From Candidatus Sulfuritelmatomonas gaucii (GTDB taxonomy: Bacteria > Acidobacteriota > Terriglobia > Terriglobales > Acidobacteriaceae), in contig OKRB01000001.1 in assembly GCA_900290245.1 (NCBI GenBank), forward strand, positions 39,873 through 103,872: DNA of 64,000 bases. Reading direction: 5' to 3'. A model generated the notes under the pieces. That model did no database searches and was not told the DNA's origin. It saw nothing but the letters and a program-made list of their open reading frames with translations. Positions 9,517-18,901 of the stretch are shown piece by piece. Position numbers and translations under genes: made by a program. Within the stretch, counting starts at the first letter, position 1. Each line of letters opens with the position of its first letter.

Positions 9517-10692
9517 ATGGAGCCGGGATTGCAGCCCGAAGTCAAGAACCAGGCTGGGAGCCGCTCCCCTTCTGTCCCTGATCCTTTGCTACAGCCGGCA
9601 ATCAGCGGCCACGAAGCGGACAAACAGCAAGAAGCGTATAGGCCCGACCGCATGGAATGGATCCTCATTGGTCCTCAGGGCTTGCGCGCCGGATGGTCGA
9701 TTCTGCTTTTTGCTGCGTCGTTCTATTTTTTCCGCCTGATCATCGGAACGATCTTCTACTCTACCGGGCTCGTGGACGAGACGAGAGTCGATTCAGCCGC
9801 AAACGTTCTGCCTGGAACCCTGGCCGCGCTTCTTGCGCTTGCGGGCACCGCTGCATGGATCAGCCTGCTTGAAGGGCACCGCATTCGGGATTACAATCTG
9901 GTTGACCCGCGCATCGCCCGGCATCTCCTCTCCGGCCTGATCTCCGGATTTGCGGCGATTTCCGTCCTCGTGGGATCGCTGGCCTGGGGCGGCTGGTTGC
10001 GCTTTGGCGCAGATGAGCTTTCGGGCGCGCAATCCCTCGGTCTCGCTGCGATGTGGGGCTGCGTCTTTCTCCTCGTGGGCCTGGTCGAAGAAGGTCTCTT
10101 CCGGTGTTATGGTTTGTTCACGCTCTCGCGCGGCATCAACTTCTGGTGGGCGCTTTCGGCAGAGGCGGCGATTTGCCTTTATGTGCTTGAGCGCGGCGGC
10201 AACGGCGCCAATGGCGTGTTCGCCGCGGCGGGCCTCGGCCTGATCCCGTGCCTCATCCTTCACTTCAGAGGCGCTGAAGGGAGTTGCTTCTGGCAGGCCG
10301 CGTGGGTGACTTCCACGCTCTTCGGCGTCTATCACACGCGCAACAGCGGAGAAAACTGGGTGGGAATTCTCGCGGCCGCCGCGATCGGCTTTGTGTTCTG
10401 CGTGAGCGTTCGGGTGACCGGGTCGGCCTGGTGGGCCATCGGCTGTCATGCGGCCTGGGATTGGGCTGAAACCTACTTTTACGGCACCTCAGACAGCGGA
10501 ATGGCCGCCCAGGGGCATTATTTGAGTACCACGCCCGCAGGCAATCCGCTGTGGAGCGGGGGCTCCGACGGCCCTGAAGGCAGCTTGCTGGTCCTTGGCG
10601 TCATTGTGCTGCTTGCGCTCTTTCTGGTTGTCAGCCATGGCTGGAACAAGCTTCGCGCCGGCGACCTGTCAACGGATCCGGCGGCAGGCTGA
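9517..10692 (+). CDS. CPBP-family intramembrane metalloprotease
   Basis: A 391-residue polytopic membrane protein of the CPBP (CAAX/Abi) family, site-II proteases that cleave within membranes. The diagnostic motifs are visible: EEGLFR with the paired glutamates at about 191-192, FGVYH near 270, and HAAWDW near 310, which together supply the catalytic glutamates and histidines. Roughly eight hydrophobic segments follow a soluble N-terminal tail of about 50 residues. The start at 9517 is chosen because GAAGGAG lies five bases upstream; a start at 9466 has no such site. Substrate unknown. The penicillin-acylase-like gene follows after 122 bases on the same strand. Confidence 0.85.
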   Translation: MEPGLQPEVKNQAGSRSPSVPDPLLQPAISGHEADKQQEAYRPDRMEWILIGPQGLRAGWSILLFAASFYFFRLIIGTIFYSTGLVDETRVDSAANVLPGTLAALLALAGTAAWISLLEGHRIRDYNLVDPRIARHLLSGLISGFAAISVLVGSLAWGGWLRFGADELSGAQSLGLAAMWGCVFLLVGLVEEGLFRCYGLFTLSRGINFWWALSAEAAICLYVLERGGNGANGVFAAAGLGLIPCLILHFRGAEGSCFWQAAWVTSTLFGVYHTRNSGENWVGILAAAAIGFVFCVSVRVTGSAWWAIGCHAAWDWAETYFYGTSDSGMAAQGHYLSTTPAGNPLWSGGSDGPEGSLLVLGVIVLLALFLVVSHGWNKLRAGDLSTDPAAG

Positions 10693-10814
10693 GGAACTTG
10701 CGATGCGACTTTGGCTGAACCGAAGCGCCGATGTTCCTTTGCGCGACCAGCATTTCAATGAATATTTCAAAGGCGGTGCCGCTGCGACGTGCGGCGGTAT
10801 TCTGTAGCTGACCG

Positions 10815-13331
10815 ATGCCTGAAACACCCCCAGTAGATTCTGTTCCAGTCGGACCGGCGTGGGCCTCGGGCCACACCCGCAAACGGCGCTGGCCGCGGAT
10901 TGTCTTATGGACCCTCGCCAGTCTCCTGCTGCTCCTCCTGCTGGCCGTCGGGGGCGGCGTTTTATGGATTCGCTCTGCGGCGCTTGCGTCACTGCCTCAA
11001 CTGGACGGCGAAGTGCATCTTCAAGGCCTCTCCGCGCCCGTCACGGTCGCGCGCGACGCTCACGGCGTGCCCCACGTCAGCGCCGGTATGCAGGATGATC
11101 TATTCGTCGCGCAAGGTTACGTGACCGCCCAGGATCGGCTGTGGCAGATGGACAGCCTGCGCCGCGCCGCCAATGGCGAACTGGCCGAAATCCTGGGTCC
11201 CTCGCTGCTGGAGTACGACAAGACGCAGCGCGTCCTCCAGATCCGACTCACTGCCCAGCGCGTCTACGAACATCTGCCTGAGGACAATCGCGCGCGCCTG
11301 AATGACTATGCCCGTGGCGTCAATCTTTTCATCGCGCAATGCGAGCGTTCCAACACGCTTCCCGTGGAGTTTCGCTTGTTGCGGTATCAGCCGCAACCCT
11401 GGACCGCAGTCGACTCCATCAGCGTTGGCCTCAATATGGTGCAAACCCTCGATTCGCACGTGGCCACCAAGCTCTCTCGCGCCCGCATCTCCGCAAGGCT
11501 CAATAACCCGGCGCTTGAAGCGGATCTCTATCCGGTCGGATCGTGGCGTGACCGGCCGCCCACGGGGCTGAAAGTGGACCTCAGCGAGCCGCAGCCGCAT
11601 CTTGCTCCTCAAAAAAAGGAAGACGATGATGAAAATAATGAAACCTACCTCGCGCCGTTCAAGGCGTCTCATGCCATCGCGCTCCCATCGTCGCGGGTGA
11701 TGGCCCTGCTCGGGCTGGCTCCCTGCGATGGCTGCGCCGTGGGATCAAACAACTGGATTATCGATGGCAACCACACGGCAAGCGGCAAGCCGATCCTCTC
11801 GAACGACATGCACTTGACCCTGCGCGTGCCCGACACCTGGTATATGGCTGATCTGCGCGCTCCCGGATTTCACGCAGCCGGCGTCACGCTGCCGGGGTTT
11901 CCGCTGATTATTGCCGGACACAACGAGCACGTAGCCTGGGGATTCACGGCTCTGTTAGGTGACGTCCAGGATCTCTACGTTGAAAAGCTCGATGGCAAGG
12001 GCAACTACGAGGGCGTGGACGCTGCGTGGCGCCCGCTGGCTGTCGAACGCGAGGTCATTCACGTGCGCGGCAGCAAGGATGTTTTTCTCAACGTCGACTC
12101 CACCGACCATGGACCGCTGCTCAATCCACTTCTTCCCAAAGGCGATCCGCCGATCGCTCTTAAGTGGACCCTTTACGATCCCGACCTCAATACGCTTCCG
12201 CTCTACGCGATGAATGTGGCGTCGAATTGGGCGGAGTTCTCAGCCGCGCTTGCCCGGTGGTGCTGGCCCACGCAGAATCTGGTTTACGCGGATGACCATG
12301 GGCACATCGCCTACCACGCCATCGGCAAGGTGCCGCTGAGGTCTGCCGGCCTGGTCGATGTTCCCATCACCGACAGCGTGCACGAGTGGCAAGGCTATAT
12401 TCCGTTCGACGCAATGCCCTACGCCGTCGATCCTCCATCGGGTTTTCTGGCCACGGCCAATTCGCGCGTCACTACCGACAAATCTCTTTACCCGATCACC
12501 GACGACTGGATTGCTCCCTATCGCACCGAGCGCATTTATAAAATGCTCGATGGCCGCGACGAGCTTACACCGAAGGACATGCTGGCCGCACAAACCGACA
12601 TCTACAGCGAAGTGGACGAGGAGATGGGTGATCGCTTTGCCTTTGCCATCGACCACACGCCCGGCCCCGAAGGCAACGGTGACGCTCGCATGCGGCAGGC
12701 GGCCGACTTGATGCGCAAATGGGATGGCCGGCTCACCACCGACTCCGTCGCCGCATCACTCGTTACACAGACGCGTGCCGCGCTGTGGCCGCTGATTCTG
12801 GAGCCGAAGCTGGGCAAGCTGGAGGACGATTACCACTGGAGCGAAAAGGATTTCGCCGAAGAAGAGATCATCATGCACGCCAAGCCGGAGTGGCTGCCAA
12901 ACAACTACAGGAACTGGGACGCTCTGCTGGCCGCCGCGGTTCGCAAAGGTATGGATAACGGTCATGCGCCTGACGAGCTTTCGCAATGGACTTATGGAAG
13001 TTGGCACGAGATCGATCTCGAGCATCCGCTGGCGCGCTTCCTGCCATTCATCGGCCGCATAGCAGACATTGGGCCTGAGCCCATTGGCGGCGACGGCACC
13101 ACCGTGAAACAGATCGGCCGCGACGTCGGTCCTTCGCAGCGCTTCACCATGGATTGGAGCAACATCGACGGGTCAACCGAGAATATCGTGCTGGGCGAGA
13201 GCGGGAACCCGTTGAGCCCCTATTTCCGCGACCAGTGGAACAACTGGTACAACGGAACGACATTCACTTTGCCCTTTACGCCAGCTGCTGTAGCGGGCGC
13301 GACCCGCCATACCCTGCGACTTCTGCCGTAA
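10815..13331 (+). CDS. Penicillin acylase family N-terminal-nucleophile hydrolase
   Basis: An 838-residue member of the penicillin amidase / acyl-homoserine-lactone acylase family. These are made as precursors that self-cleave to expose an N-terminal serine. An anchor or signal sits at about residues 30-57 (LWTLASLLLLLLLAVGGG). The alpha-chain motif DLFVAQGYVTAQDRLWQMD is followed by the predicted cleavage site in CAVGSNNWIIDG, giving Ser311 as nucleophile, and then the SNDMHL and PGFPLIIAGHNEHVAWGFT segments of the beta chain. It should act in the periplasm on an amide: a beta-lactam, an acyl-homoserine lactone or another acylated amine. The sequence cannot say which. An acidic stretch (about 267-275) in the spacer region may be the excised linker. 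Confidence 0.9.
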   Translation: MPETPPVDSVPVGPAWASGHTRKRRWPRIVLWTLASLLLLLLLAVGGGVLWIRSAALASLPQLDGEVHLQGLSAPVTVARDAHGVPHVSAGMQDDLFVAQGYVTAQDRLWQMDSLRRAANGELAEILGPSLLEYDKTQRVLQIRLTAQRVYEHLPEDNRARLNDYARGVNLFIAQCERSNTLPVEFRLLRYQPQPWTAVDSISVGLNMVQTLDSHVATKLSRARISARLNNPALEADLYPVGSWRDRPPTGLKVDLSEPQPHLAPQKKEDDDENNETYLAPFKASHAIALPSSRVMALLGLAPCDGCAVGSNNWIIDGNHTASGKPILSNDMHLTLRVPDTWYMADLRAPGFHAAGVTLPGFPLIIAGHNEHVAWGFTALLGDVQDLYVEKLDGKGNYEGVDAAWRPLAVEREVIHVRGSKDVFLNVDSTDHGPLLNPLLPKGDPPIALKWTLYDPDLNTLPLYAMNVASNWAEFSAALARWCWPTQNLVYADDHGHIAYHAIGKVPLRSAGLVDVPITDSVHEWQGYIPFDAMPYAVDPPSGFLATANSRVTTDKSLYPITDDWIAPYRTERIYKMLDGRDELTPKDMLAAQTDIYSEVDEEMGDRFAFAIDHTPGPEGNGDARMRQAADLMRKWDGRLTTDSVAASLVTQTRAALWPLILEPKLGKLEDDYHWSEKDFAEEEIIMHAKPEWLPNNYRNWDALLAAAVRKGMDNGHAPDELSQWTYGSWHEIDLEHPLARFLPFIGRIADIGPEPIGGDGTTVKQIGRDVGPSQRFTMDWSNIDGSTENIVLGESGNPLSPYFRDQWNNWYNGTTFTLPFTPAAVAGATRHTLRLLP

Positions 13332-13379
13332 AAGGGCGGGCGACCAAGGGAACGAAGGGACGAGGAACGAGGATCGGCG

Positions 13380-15185
13380 ATGGCCGCGGTGAACGAATCG
13401 AAGCACGGTTGGAAGCGATTTGCCGGGCCAGCGGTGATTCTCCTCGCAGCCTTCGTTGCAATCGTTCCGCAGCTCATTCGCGGCAACTCCTGTGGCCACG
13501 ACTTCGATGTCCATCTCGTCTCCTGGCTCGATTGCGTCAACAGTTGGCGTCATGGCATTCCCTATCCACACTGGGCGCCTAGCCCCAATTACGGCGCGGG
13601 CGAACCGCGTTTCGTCTACTATCCGCCGCTCACCTGGATGCTGGGAGCAGCCTTGGGCCTGGTACTTCCGTGGCCAATCGTTCCCATCGCACTCACCTTT
13701 CTCACCCTGGCCGGCACCGGCCTGGCCACGCGCGCCCTGGCTCTTGAGGCGCTGGACGATACACCAGCCACACTCGCCGGCTGCGCGGCACTCTTTTCCG
13801 GCTACGCGCTTTTTACTGCTTATGAACGGGCTGCCTTCCCCGAGTCCGCCGGCGGTTTCTGGATTCCGCTTCTGCTTCTATATCTGCTGCGCGATCGCAA
13901 TTCCTCCGCGCCGCTCGTCCGCCGCGCATTCGACGGTTCAACAGTTCCGCTCGCACTTGCCGTTGCCGGTTCCTGGCTCTCAAACTTGCCTCTTGGTGTA
14001 ATCGCCGGATACCTGCTGGCAGGCGGCGCGCTTTTATGGGCCCTCTTGAATCGAACCTGGGCACCAGTGCTTCGTGCCGCGGTTTCAGGCGCCCTCGGCT
14101 TCGGTCTCTCTGCGCTCTTCTTGCTCCCCGCCGCCTGGGAACGCTCATGGGTCGACTTCCAGCAGGCATCGCAGGACCCCGGCGCCAGAATCGAGGAAAG
14201 CTGGCTGTTCAGACACAACGCCAATCCAATGCTCGCAGTGCACGACCAGGTCCTGCGCCAGGCCTCCTGGATCGCCGTCTCGATGATTGCTGTTGCCGCC
14301 CTCGGTTTGCTTGTGAGCTGGCGACGGGGCACGCTGCCCATCCCCAAAAACTCCGGCTCCCGCCATTGGTGGATCCCTTTGGCGGCCATTCCCATCGTCG
14401 TCCTCTTTCTCCTGTTGCCCATCTCACGGCCGGTCTGGCTTATGCTCCCCGAGATGCGCTTTCTCCAGTTTCCCTGGCGGTGGCTTGAAGCCGTTGAAGC
14501 GCCAATGGGCATTTTCTTCGTTGTGGCGATTTGGTCTTCCAGCCGCCGCGCTCGCATCATAGCCGTTGCCGCATGTAGCGCGGCTTTCCTGGCAGCGACG
14601 GTCTTTGCGGGCACCCATTTTTTCCTGGTCTGCTACCCCGAAGACACTGTGGCTTCCGTGCTGGTCGATTACCGCGTCGACCCGGGATTTGAAGGACTGA
14701 ATGAGTACGAACCACCCGGATCAGATAACTCGACCATAGCTTCCGGCCTTCCCGATGCCTGCCTCGTGACCGATCCAGCCGACGTTCTCGGTAAGCCGGA
14801 TCCCGACGATCCCGACTCTAACCCTACCTGGAGTGCGGATCAGGGTAGTTGTCAGGCTACGTTCGCGGGCGTTGATGCCGGGCGCGGCAACCCCGAGCAC
14901 AGGGCTTTTCGCGCCACCGTCCCCCATCCCGGTTACCTGGTCCTGCGGCTCCTCAGATTTCCCGCGTGGCGCATTCGCTTGAACGGCCAGCCCATCACTG
15001 ATTTGTCCAAACGGGAAGACGGCCTCGTCGTCGTACCCGTTCCGGAAGGTTCAGTCAATCTCACCGTCGACTGGACAACTACACCCGATGTGGTTTGCAG
15101 TCGCTGGGTAATCGCCTTGAGTGTGTTGCTGCTCGCGGCACTATGGTGGTTGGAACTCAGGTACAGGCATTCTCGTCTAAGATGA
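13380..15185 (+). CDS. Polytopic membrane protein of the PTPS-related / GT-C-like type
   Basis: A 601-residue protein with about ten to twelve hydrophobic segments and an extracytoplasmic C-terminal domain (about 420-570). The first loop after the first membrane helix contains GHDFDVHLVSW, and YGAGEPRFVYYPPLTW follows. This acidic first loop and the YYPP motif resemble the '6-pyruvoyl-tetrahydropterin synthase-related' membrane family and other GT-C-fold lipid-linked sugar transferases, so Asp in GHDFD may be catalytic. The last codons overlap the ATG of the prenyl synthase by four bases. This suggests coupling, and possibly use of a polyprenyl-phosphate sugar donor. The enzymatic role is an inference. 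Confidence 0.7.
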   Translation: MAAVNESKHGWKRFAGPAVILLAAFVAIVPQLIRGNSCGHDFDVHLVSWLDCVNSWRHGIPYPHWAPSPNYGAGEPRFVYYPPLTWMLGAALGLVLPWPIVPIALTFLTLAGTGLATRALALEALDDTPATLAGCAALFSGYALFTAYERAAFPESAGGFWIPLLLLYLLRDRNSSAPLVRRAFDGSTVPLALAVAGSWLSNLPLGVIAGYLLAGGALLWALLNRTWAPVLRAAVSGALGFGLSALFLLPAAWERSWVDFQQASQDPGARIEESWLFRHNANPMLAVHDQVLRQASWIAVSMIAVAALGLLVSWRRGTLPIPKNSGSRHWWIPLAAIPIVVLFLLLPISRPVWLMLPEMRFLQFPWRWLEAVEAPMGIFFVVAIWSSSRRARIIAVAACSAAFLAATVFAGTHFFLVCYPEDTVASVLVDYRVDPGFEGLNEYEPPGSDNSTIASGLPDACLVTDPADVLGKPDPDDPDSNPTWSADQGSCQATFAGVDAGRGNPEHRAFRATVPHPGYLVLRLLRFPAWRIRLNGQPITDLSKREDGLVVVPVPEGSVNLTVDWTTTPDVVCSRWVIALSVLLLAALWWLELRYRHSRLR

Positions 15186-16081
15186 TTGAAATGCCTGCGG
15201 ACGTGAAATTGCTGCTTCAGGAAGGCGCCGAGTTGACTGATCAGGCGCTGGAGTCGCTAATTCCGTCTGCGGACACGGTTCCTGCGTCGATTCACGGCGC
15301 CATGCGCCACTCCGTTTTTGCCGGCGGCAAGCGGCTCAGGCCGGTTCTGGCCATGCAGGCGGGCGTCACCATCGCAGGCACCCTGCCCAGGGGAATCGAG
15401 CGGCTCGGTGCTGCGATCGAGATGCTCCACACCTACTCACTCATCCACGACGATCTACCCGCTCTCGACAACGACGACCTGCGCCGAGGCAAGCCCACCT
15501 GCCACGTAGCTTTCGGCGAGGCGATTGCCATTCTTGCCGGCGATGCGCTGCAAACTAGAGCCTTCGAAGTGTTGGCCGGTCTCGAGTGTCCGGCCGCCGC
15601 CACCGTGCAGATCATCAGCCTGATCAGCAATGCCGTAGGCACCTTGGACGGCATGATCGGTGGCCAGGTGCTTGATCTTGAGAGCGAGCATTTGAAACCT
15701 ACACCGGAACTCGTCGAGGCCATCCATCGCGCCAAGACCGGTGCATTGATCCGGGTGAGCGTTGTAACCGGCGGCATTTTTGGCGGCGCGACAGCAGACG
15801 ATGTCGCACGCCTTGACCGCTTCGGACGCAAAGCCGGTCTCGCATTCCAGATTGTTGATGACGTGCTCGACATGACAGTCGACTCGGCGCAATTGGGCAA
15901 GACGGCGGGCAAGGATCAGGCCACTGAGAAAGCCACCTGGCCCGCAGTCTACGGAATTGACCAGAGCCGGCGCGACGCGGCGCAATTAATCGAAGAGGCG
16001 TTCGCCGCGCTCGCGCCGTATGGCAGTCGCGCCGAAGGTCTTAAAGCCGTCGCCCGGTACCTGGTCGAACGGAAGAACTAA
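15182..16081 (+). CDS. ispA: Polyprenyl (farnesyl/geranylgeranyl) diphosphate synthase
   Basis: Makes short-chain prenyl diphosphates by head-to-tail condensation of IPP with allylic diphosphates, feeding quinones, undecaprenyl carriers and hopanoids. At 299 residues it has the usual length. The first aspartate motif is in LIHDDLPALDNDD (D90, D91) and the second in FQIVDDVLDMT. FAGGKRLRP and GKPTC are also conserved. The start at 15182 is preferred because it forms an ATGA overlap with the preceding stop, and the residues encoded upstream are unlike the family. Product chain length is not certain. The residues before the first aspartate motif (MLHTYSLIHDD) are consistent with farnesyl diphosphate. 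Confidence 0.92.
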   Translation: MIEMPADVKLLLQEGAELTDQALESLIPSADTVPASIHGAMRHSVFAGGKRLRPVLAMQAGVTIAGTLPRGIERLGAAIEMLHTYSLIHDDLPALDNDDLRRGKPTCHVAFGEAIAILAGDALQTRAFEVLAGLECPAAATVQIISLISNAVGTLDGMIGGQVLDLESEHLKPTPELVEAIHRAKTGALIRVSVVTGGIFGGATADDVARLDRFGRKAGLAFQIVDDVLDMTVDSAQLGKTAGKDQATEKATWPAVYGIDQSRRDAAQLIEEAFAALAPYGSRAEGLKAVARYLVERKN

Positions 16082-16131
16082 GAGGGCATATCCGGGAGCG
16101 GGTACGGAGAGCGCGATTCGATCGTTGCTTG

Positions 16132-16467
16132 CTACTTCCCGAAAGCACGGCGAAGATTTTGGCCCTGGGCGGAGAGATCCTCGACTGCATTCTGCGCACG
16201 GCCGAGCACTTCATCGATCCGTTCAAGGTAACCGGGAAGAGCATTCCACCAGGCACATAAAGAATCCTGCTGGTCGATCAATGCCAGGGCGGTGCCGGTC
16301 ACTGCGGTCAGCAGGCCTGCACGCCGATTTCCAGTAATCAGCAGCGCTCCGCTTGCAGCCAGAGTGCTTGCAGCCGCAATCCTGATCCAATTTGCGGACT
16401 TCTCATTGTCAGCGGGCGTTGCGCCTACTGAATCCTTTGCCCCTTTGGTGAGCGGCACAACTACCAT
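16132..16467 (-). CDS. Small membrane-associated protein of unknown function
   Basis: 111 residues, not recognised. The start MVVVPLTKG is chosen because GGAGGGG lies just upstream on the minus strand; a longer reading would begin outside this site. It has two adjacent short hydrophobic stretches (about 30-48, SANWIRIAAASTLAASGALLI, and 53-68, AGLLTAVTGTALALI) that could form a hairpin in the membrane. An amphipathic C-terminal helix (ERIDEVLGRAQNAVEDLSAQGQNL) follows. It is convergent with the prenyl synthase gene. The layout resembles small envelope-stress or YtxH-like proteins, but no family can be assigned. Confidence 0.65.
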   Translation of the reverse strand: MVVVPLTKGAKDSVGATPADNEKSANWIRIAAASTLAASGALLITGNRRAGLLTAVTGTALALIDQQDSLCAWWNALPGYLERIDEVLGRAQNAVEDLSAQGQNLRRAFGK

Positions 16468-16609
16468 AACCCCTCCTTCAGCATTCGATGCCAAAGCCCG
16501 GCAGCGTGGGAAGCAGATTGCGTACAAAGTATGTCTCACATGCGAGTTTCAATTTGATTCTTCCTACATGATCGTCGCCAAAGCCGGCCCTCGCGAGCCG
16601 CTGATCATC

Positions 16610-16918
16610 CTAATCCAGATCGATTTCGCGTAGCGGCTTGCCTTCGGGGGCATCTTTCGCCTTTCGCATCGCCTCTTCGAATTTCTTTTGCAGCAAGTCG
16701 GCCTTGTTCTTCTCCGCGTCAACACTCTGGCGGAAGATGGACTCCGTACGCTCACCATGCTCGCGCATCGCCTTGGCCGCCGTCTCCAGGTCTTCAAACA
16801 TCCGCTTTCGCGGCGCGGAGGTATGACTGACCAGGACACCAGTTGCTGCATCGATCTTGAGCATTGCCCCGCAATCCGGACAAGCCACTTCAAACGTCTT
16901 TTCCTTGTTCTTAGTCAT
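16610..16918 (-). CDS. Small zinc-ribbon-like protein of unknown function
   Basis: 102 residues with the first half of a zinc ribbon (VACPDCGAMLKID, residues 11-23) and a long charged helix (about 35-90, rich in Glu, Lys and Arg) that may form a coiled coil. Only one CxxC pair is present, so metal binding would need a dimer or a partner. ATG at 16918 is preferred to a TTG six bases upstream. It is transcribed in the same direction as the next minus-strand gene 140 bases downstream. Function unknown. Confidence 0.65.
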   Translation of the reverse strand: MTKNKEKTFEVACPDCGAMLKIDAATGVLVSHTSAPRKRMFEDLETAAKAMREHGERTESIFRQSVDAEKNKADLLQKKFEEAMRKAKDAPEGKPLREIDLD

Positions 16919-17126
16919 TTCCAACTAAAATTGTATGCGCTGCGGCCGGTTTTCGCACGCAAGCGCACGATCCGCCCTCTCGCCACGTGCCAAACTCTTT
17001 CCCTGGTTCTGATTGACACGGGTGCGCCCCCGAGGAAAAGATGAATGCGCTGGACGTTTGCCGCCGGCGTGCGCCTCAATGGCGATTGATCTCCGGCGAA
17101 CCCAATCTCCTTTCAGGAAGAATCAA

Positions 17127-18230
17127 ATGCGGCTGAAACGATCGCTTCCCTTGCTTGGAACTTCGGCGTTGCTCTTTGCTTGTGTCTTCATGGCAGCCGG
17201 CAAGACGCCGGGCCCAACCTCTGATCCCACTGCAGAGGGCGCCCTCAGTTCGACGCCGCTGAAGGTCGACCGCCTCGATCCCTCGATCAACAGCATCATT
17301 CCGGCCGGCGCCATGCTCGAACGCATCGCCACGGGATTCACTTGGGTCGAAGGCCCGGTTTGGGACCGCGGCAGCTTGTTCTTTGCGGAAATTCCGTCGA
17401 ACAGCATTCGGCGGTGGACGCCGGGCAAAGGCGTCAGCATCTTTCTTCAGCCCAGCGGCTATAAGGGCTCCGCTCCGTATGGCGGTAAGGAATCAGGCTC
17501 GAACGGCATGACGCTCGACACGCGCGGCCGGTTGACCGTCGCGGGCCACGCGCAGCGCGATGTGTTTCGCTTCGAATCGCTCGACGCCAAAGGGCCAATC
17601 ACTATCCTTGCCGACAGCTACCAGGGCAAGCGCCTCAACAGCCCCAATGATTTGGTTTATCGCTCTGATGGATCGCTCTACTTCACCGATCCGCCTTACG
17701 GACTGCGCACGCAAAACGACTCCGACCCTGAAAAGCAGCTCAAGGTCAACGGCGTCTACCGCATTCCGCACGCGATTGAGCACAAGCCCGGCGCGTCGCC
17801 CGCCAACGCTGATTTGCAGCTCGTCGTCAACGATCTGCCGCGGCCCAACGGAATCGCATTCTCACCCGATGAAAAATATCTTTACGTTAACAACTCGGAG
17901 CCGAAGAGGATCTGGATGCGGTATCGCGTGAAGTCCGATGGCACGTTGGCCGATCCCAAGTTGCTCTACGATGCAACGGCCGATCCGCGGGTCGGCGGCC
18001 CTGACGGCATGAAGGTTGATATGGAGGGAAACATCTACAGCGCAGGCCCCGGCGGCGTCTGGATCTTTTCACCGGAGGGCAAGCCCCTGGGGACGATCGT
18101 GATGCCCGAGCGCACCGCCAATGTGGCTTGGGCCGGCCCTGATCGCAAGACGCTTTACATCTGCGCAAGCACAAGCATTTATCGCGTGCATCTCAAGATT
18201 GCCGGTGAGCCTTTTGTGAAAACCAAGTAG
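17127..18230 (+). CDS. Exported SMP-30/gluconolactonase-family lactone hydrolase
   Basis: A 367-residue beta-propeller hydrolase. A signal peptide (LPLLGTSALLFACVFMAAGK) precedes the family motifs WVEGPVWDRGSLFFAEIPSN, GSNGMTLDTRGRL, LNSPNDLVYRSDGSLYFTDPPYG, RPNGIAFSPDEKYLYVNNS and GGPDGMKVDMEGNIY, which carry the usual metal ligands (Glu, Asn and Asp). The start at 17127 is preferred for its AGGAAG site; an earlier start at 17013 would place 38 non-signal residues ahead of the signal peptide. Such enzymes open sugar-acid lactones. The sugar-acid catabolic genes a kilobase downstream make an aldonate or aldarate lactone plausible, but that link is inferred. Confidence 0.85.
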   Translation: MRLKRSLPLLGTSALLFACVFMAAGKTPGPTSDPTAEGALSSTPLKVDRLDPSINSIIPAGAMLERIATGFTWVEGPVWDRGSLFFAEIPSNSIRRWTPGKGVSIFLQPSGYKGSAPYGGKESGSNGMTLDTRGRLTVAGHAQRDVFRFESLDAKGPITILADSYQGKRLNSPNDLVYRSDGSLYFTDPPYGLRTQNDSDPEKQLKVNGVYRIPHAIEHKPGASPANADLQLVVNDLPRPNGIAFSPDEKYLYVNNSEPKRIWMRYRVKSDGTLADPKLLYDATADPRVGGPDGMKVDMEGNIYSAGPGGVWIFSPEGKPLGTIVMPERTANVAWAGPDRKTLYICASTSIYRVHLKIAGEPFVKTK

Positions 18231-18280
18231 CAGAGTACGTGGCGCCCCGCCGTGGATTCGTCCTGATAAAGCCGAGTCAT

Positions 18281-18892
18281 ATGGATAGATCGAATGGATA
18301 CGAAGGGATTGCGCCGGAATTTCTGGCTCGCCGTGGCCGAGGTCGTTCAACCGGCGTGGGCGTGAATGAAGTGCGGAAGTGGGCCAGAGCGCTGCCGCCA
18401 GGAGCTGCGGTAATTGATCTGGGCTGTGGACCCGGTTTTCCAGTAACCGAGGTCCTGGTCGTCGAAGGACTGAATGTCTTTGGTGTGGATGCAGCGCCAT
18501 CCTTCGTCGAGGCATTCCGGCGCAATCTCCCGAATACGCCGGTGGTCTGCGAAGCCGTCCAGGATTCGAAGTTCTTTGATCGAACCTTCGACGGGGTCTT
18601 GGCATGGGGGCTCATCTTCTTGCTCTCTGCCGAGGACCAGCAGCGCCTGATCCAAAGGTTCGCCGACATACTGGCGCCGGATGGCCGCCTGCTGTTTACG
18701 TCGACTGCAGAACCGCAGGTGTGGAGCGATGCGATGACGGGATTGGAATCACGCTCCCTTGGGGCCCCGGAGTACCGCCGCCTGCTCTCTGAAGCGGGCT
18801 TTTCCTCAACCGATGAATATGAAGATGTAGGTCAAAACCATTATTTCGACGCCAAGAAGGGAAGCGTGAGCATCTCGCCCCGGCGCCCCTGA
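18281..18892 (+). CDS. Class I SAM-dependent methyltransferase
   Basis: 203 residues with the Rossmann methyltransferase motif I VIDLGCGPGFP (about 43-53), the acidic residue after strand two (FGVDAAPSFVEA), and motif IV-like DGVLAWGLIFLL. The start MDRSNGYEGIAPEFL at 18281 is favoured because it matches how this family begins; a GTG at 18239 would add 14 residues. Substrate unknown. The gene starts 50 bases after the lactonase and converges with the galactarate dehydratase gene, whose end is 9 bases away. Confidence 0.85.
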   Translation: MDRSNGYEGIAPEFLARRGRGRSTGVGVNEVRKWARALPPGAAVIDLGCGPGFPVTEVLVVEGLNVFGVDAAPSFVEAFRRNLPNTPVVCEAVQDSKFFDRTFDGVLAWGLIFLLSAEDQQRLIQRFADILAPDGRLLFTSTAEPQVWSDAMTGLESRSLGAPEYRRLLSEAGFSSTDEYEDVGQNHYFDAKKGSVSISPRRP

Positions 18893-18901
18893 CCCCTGTC
18901 G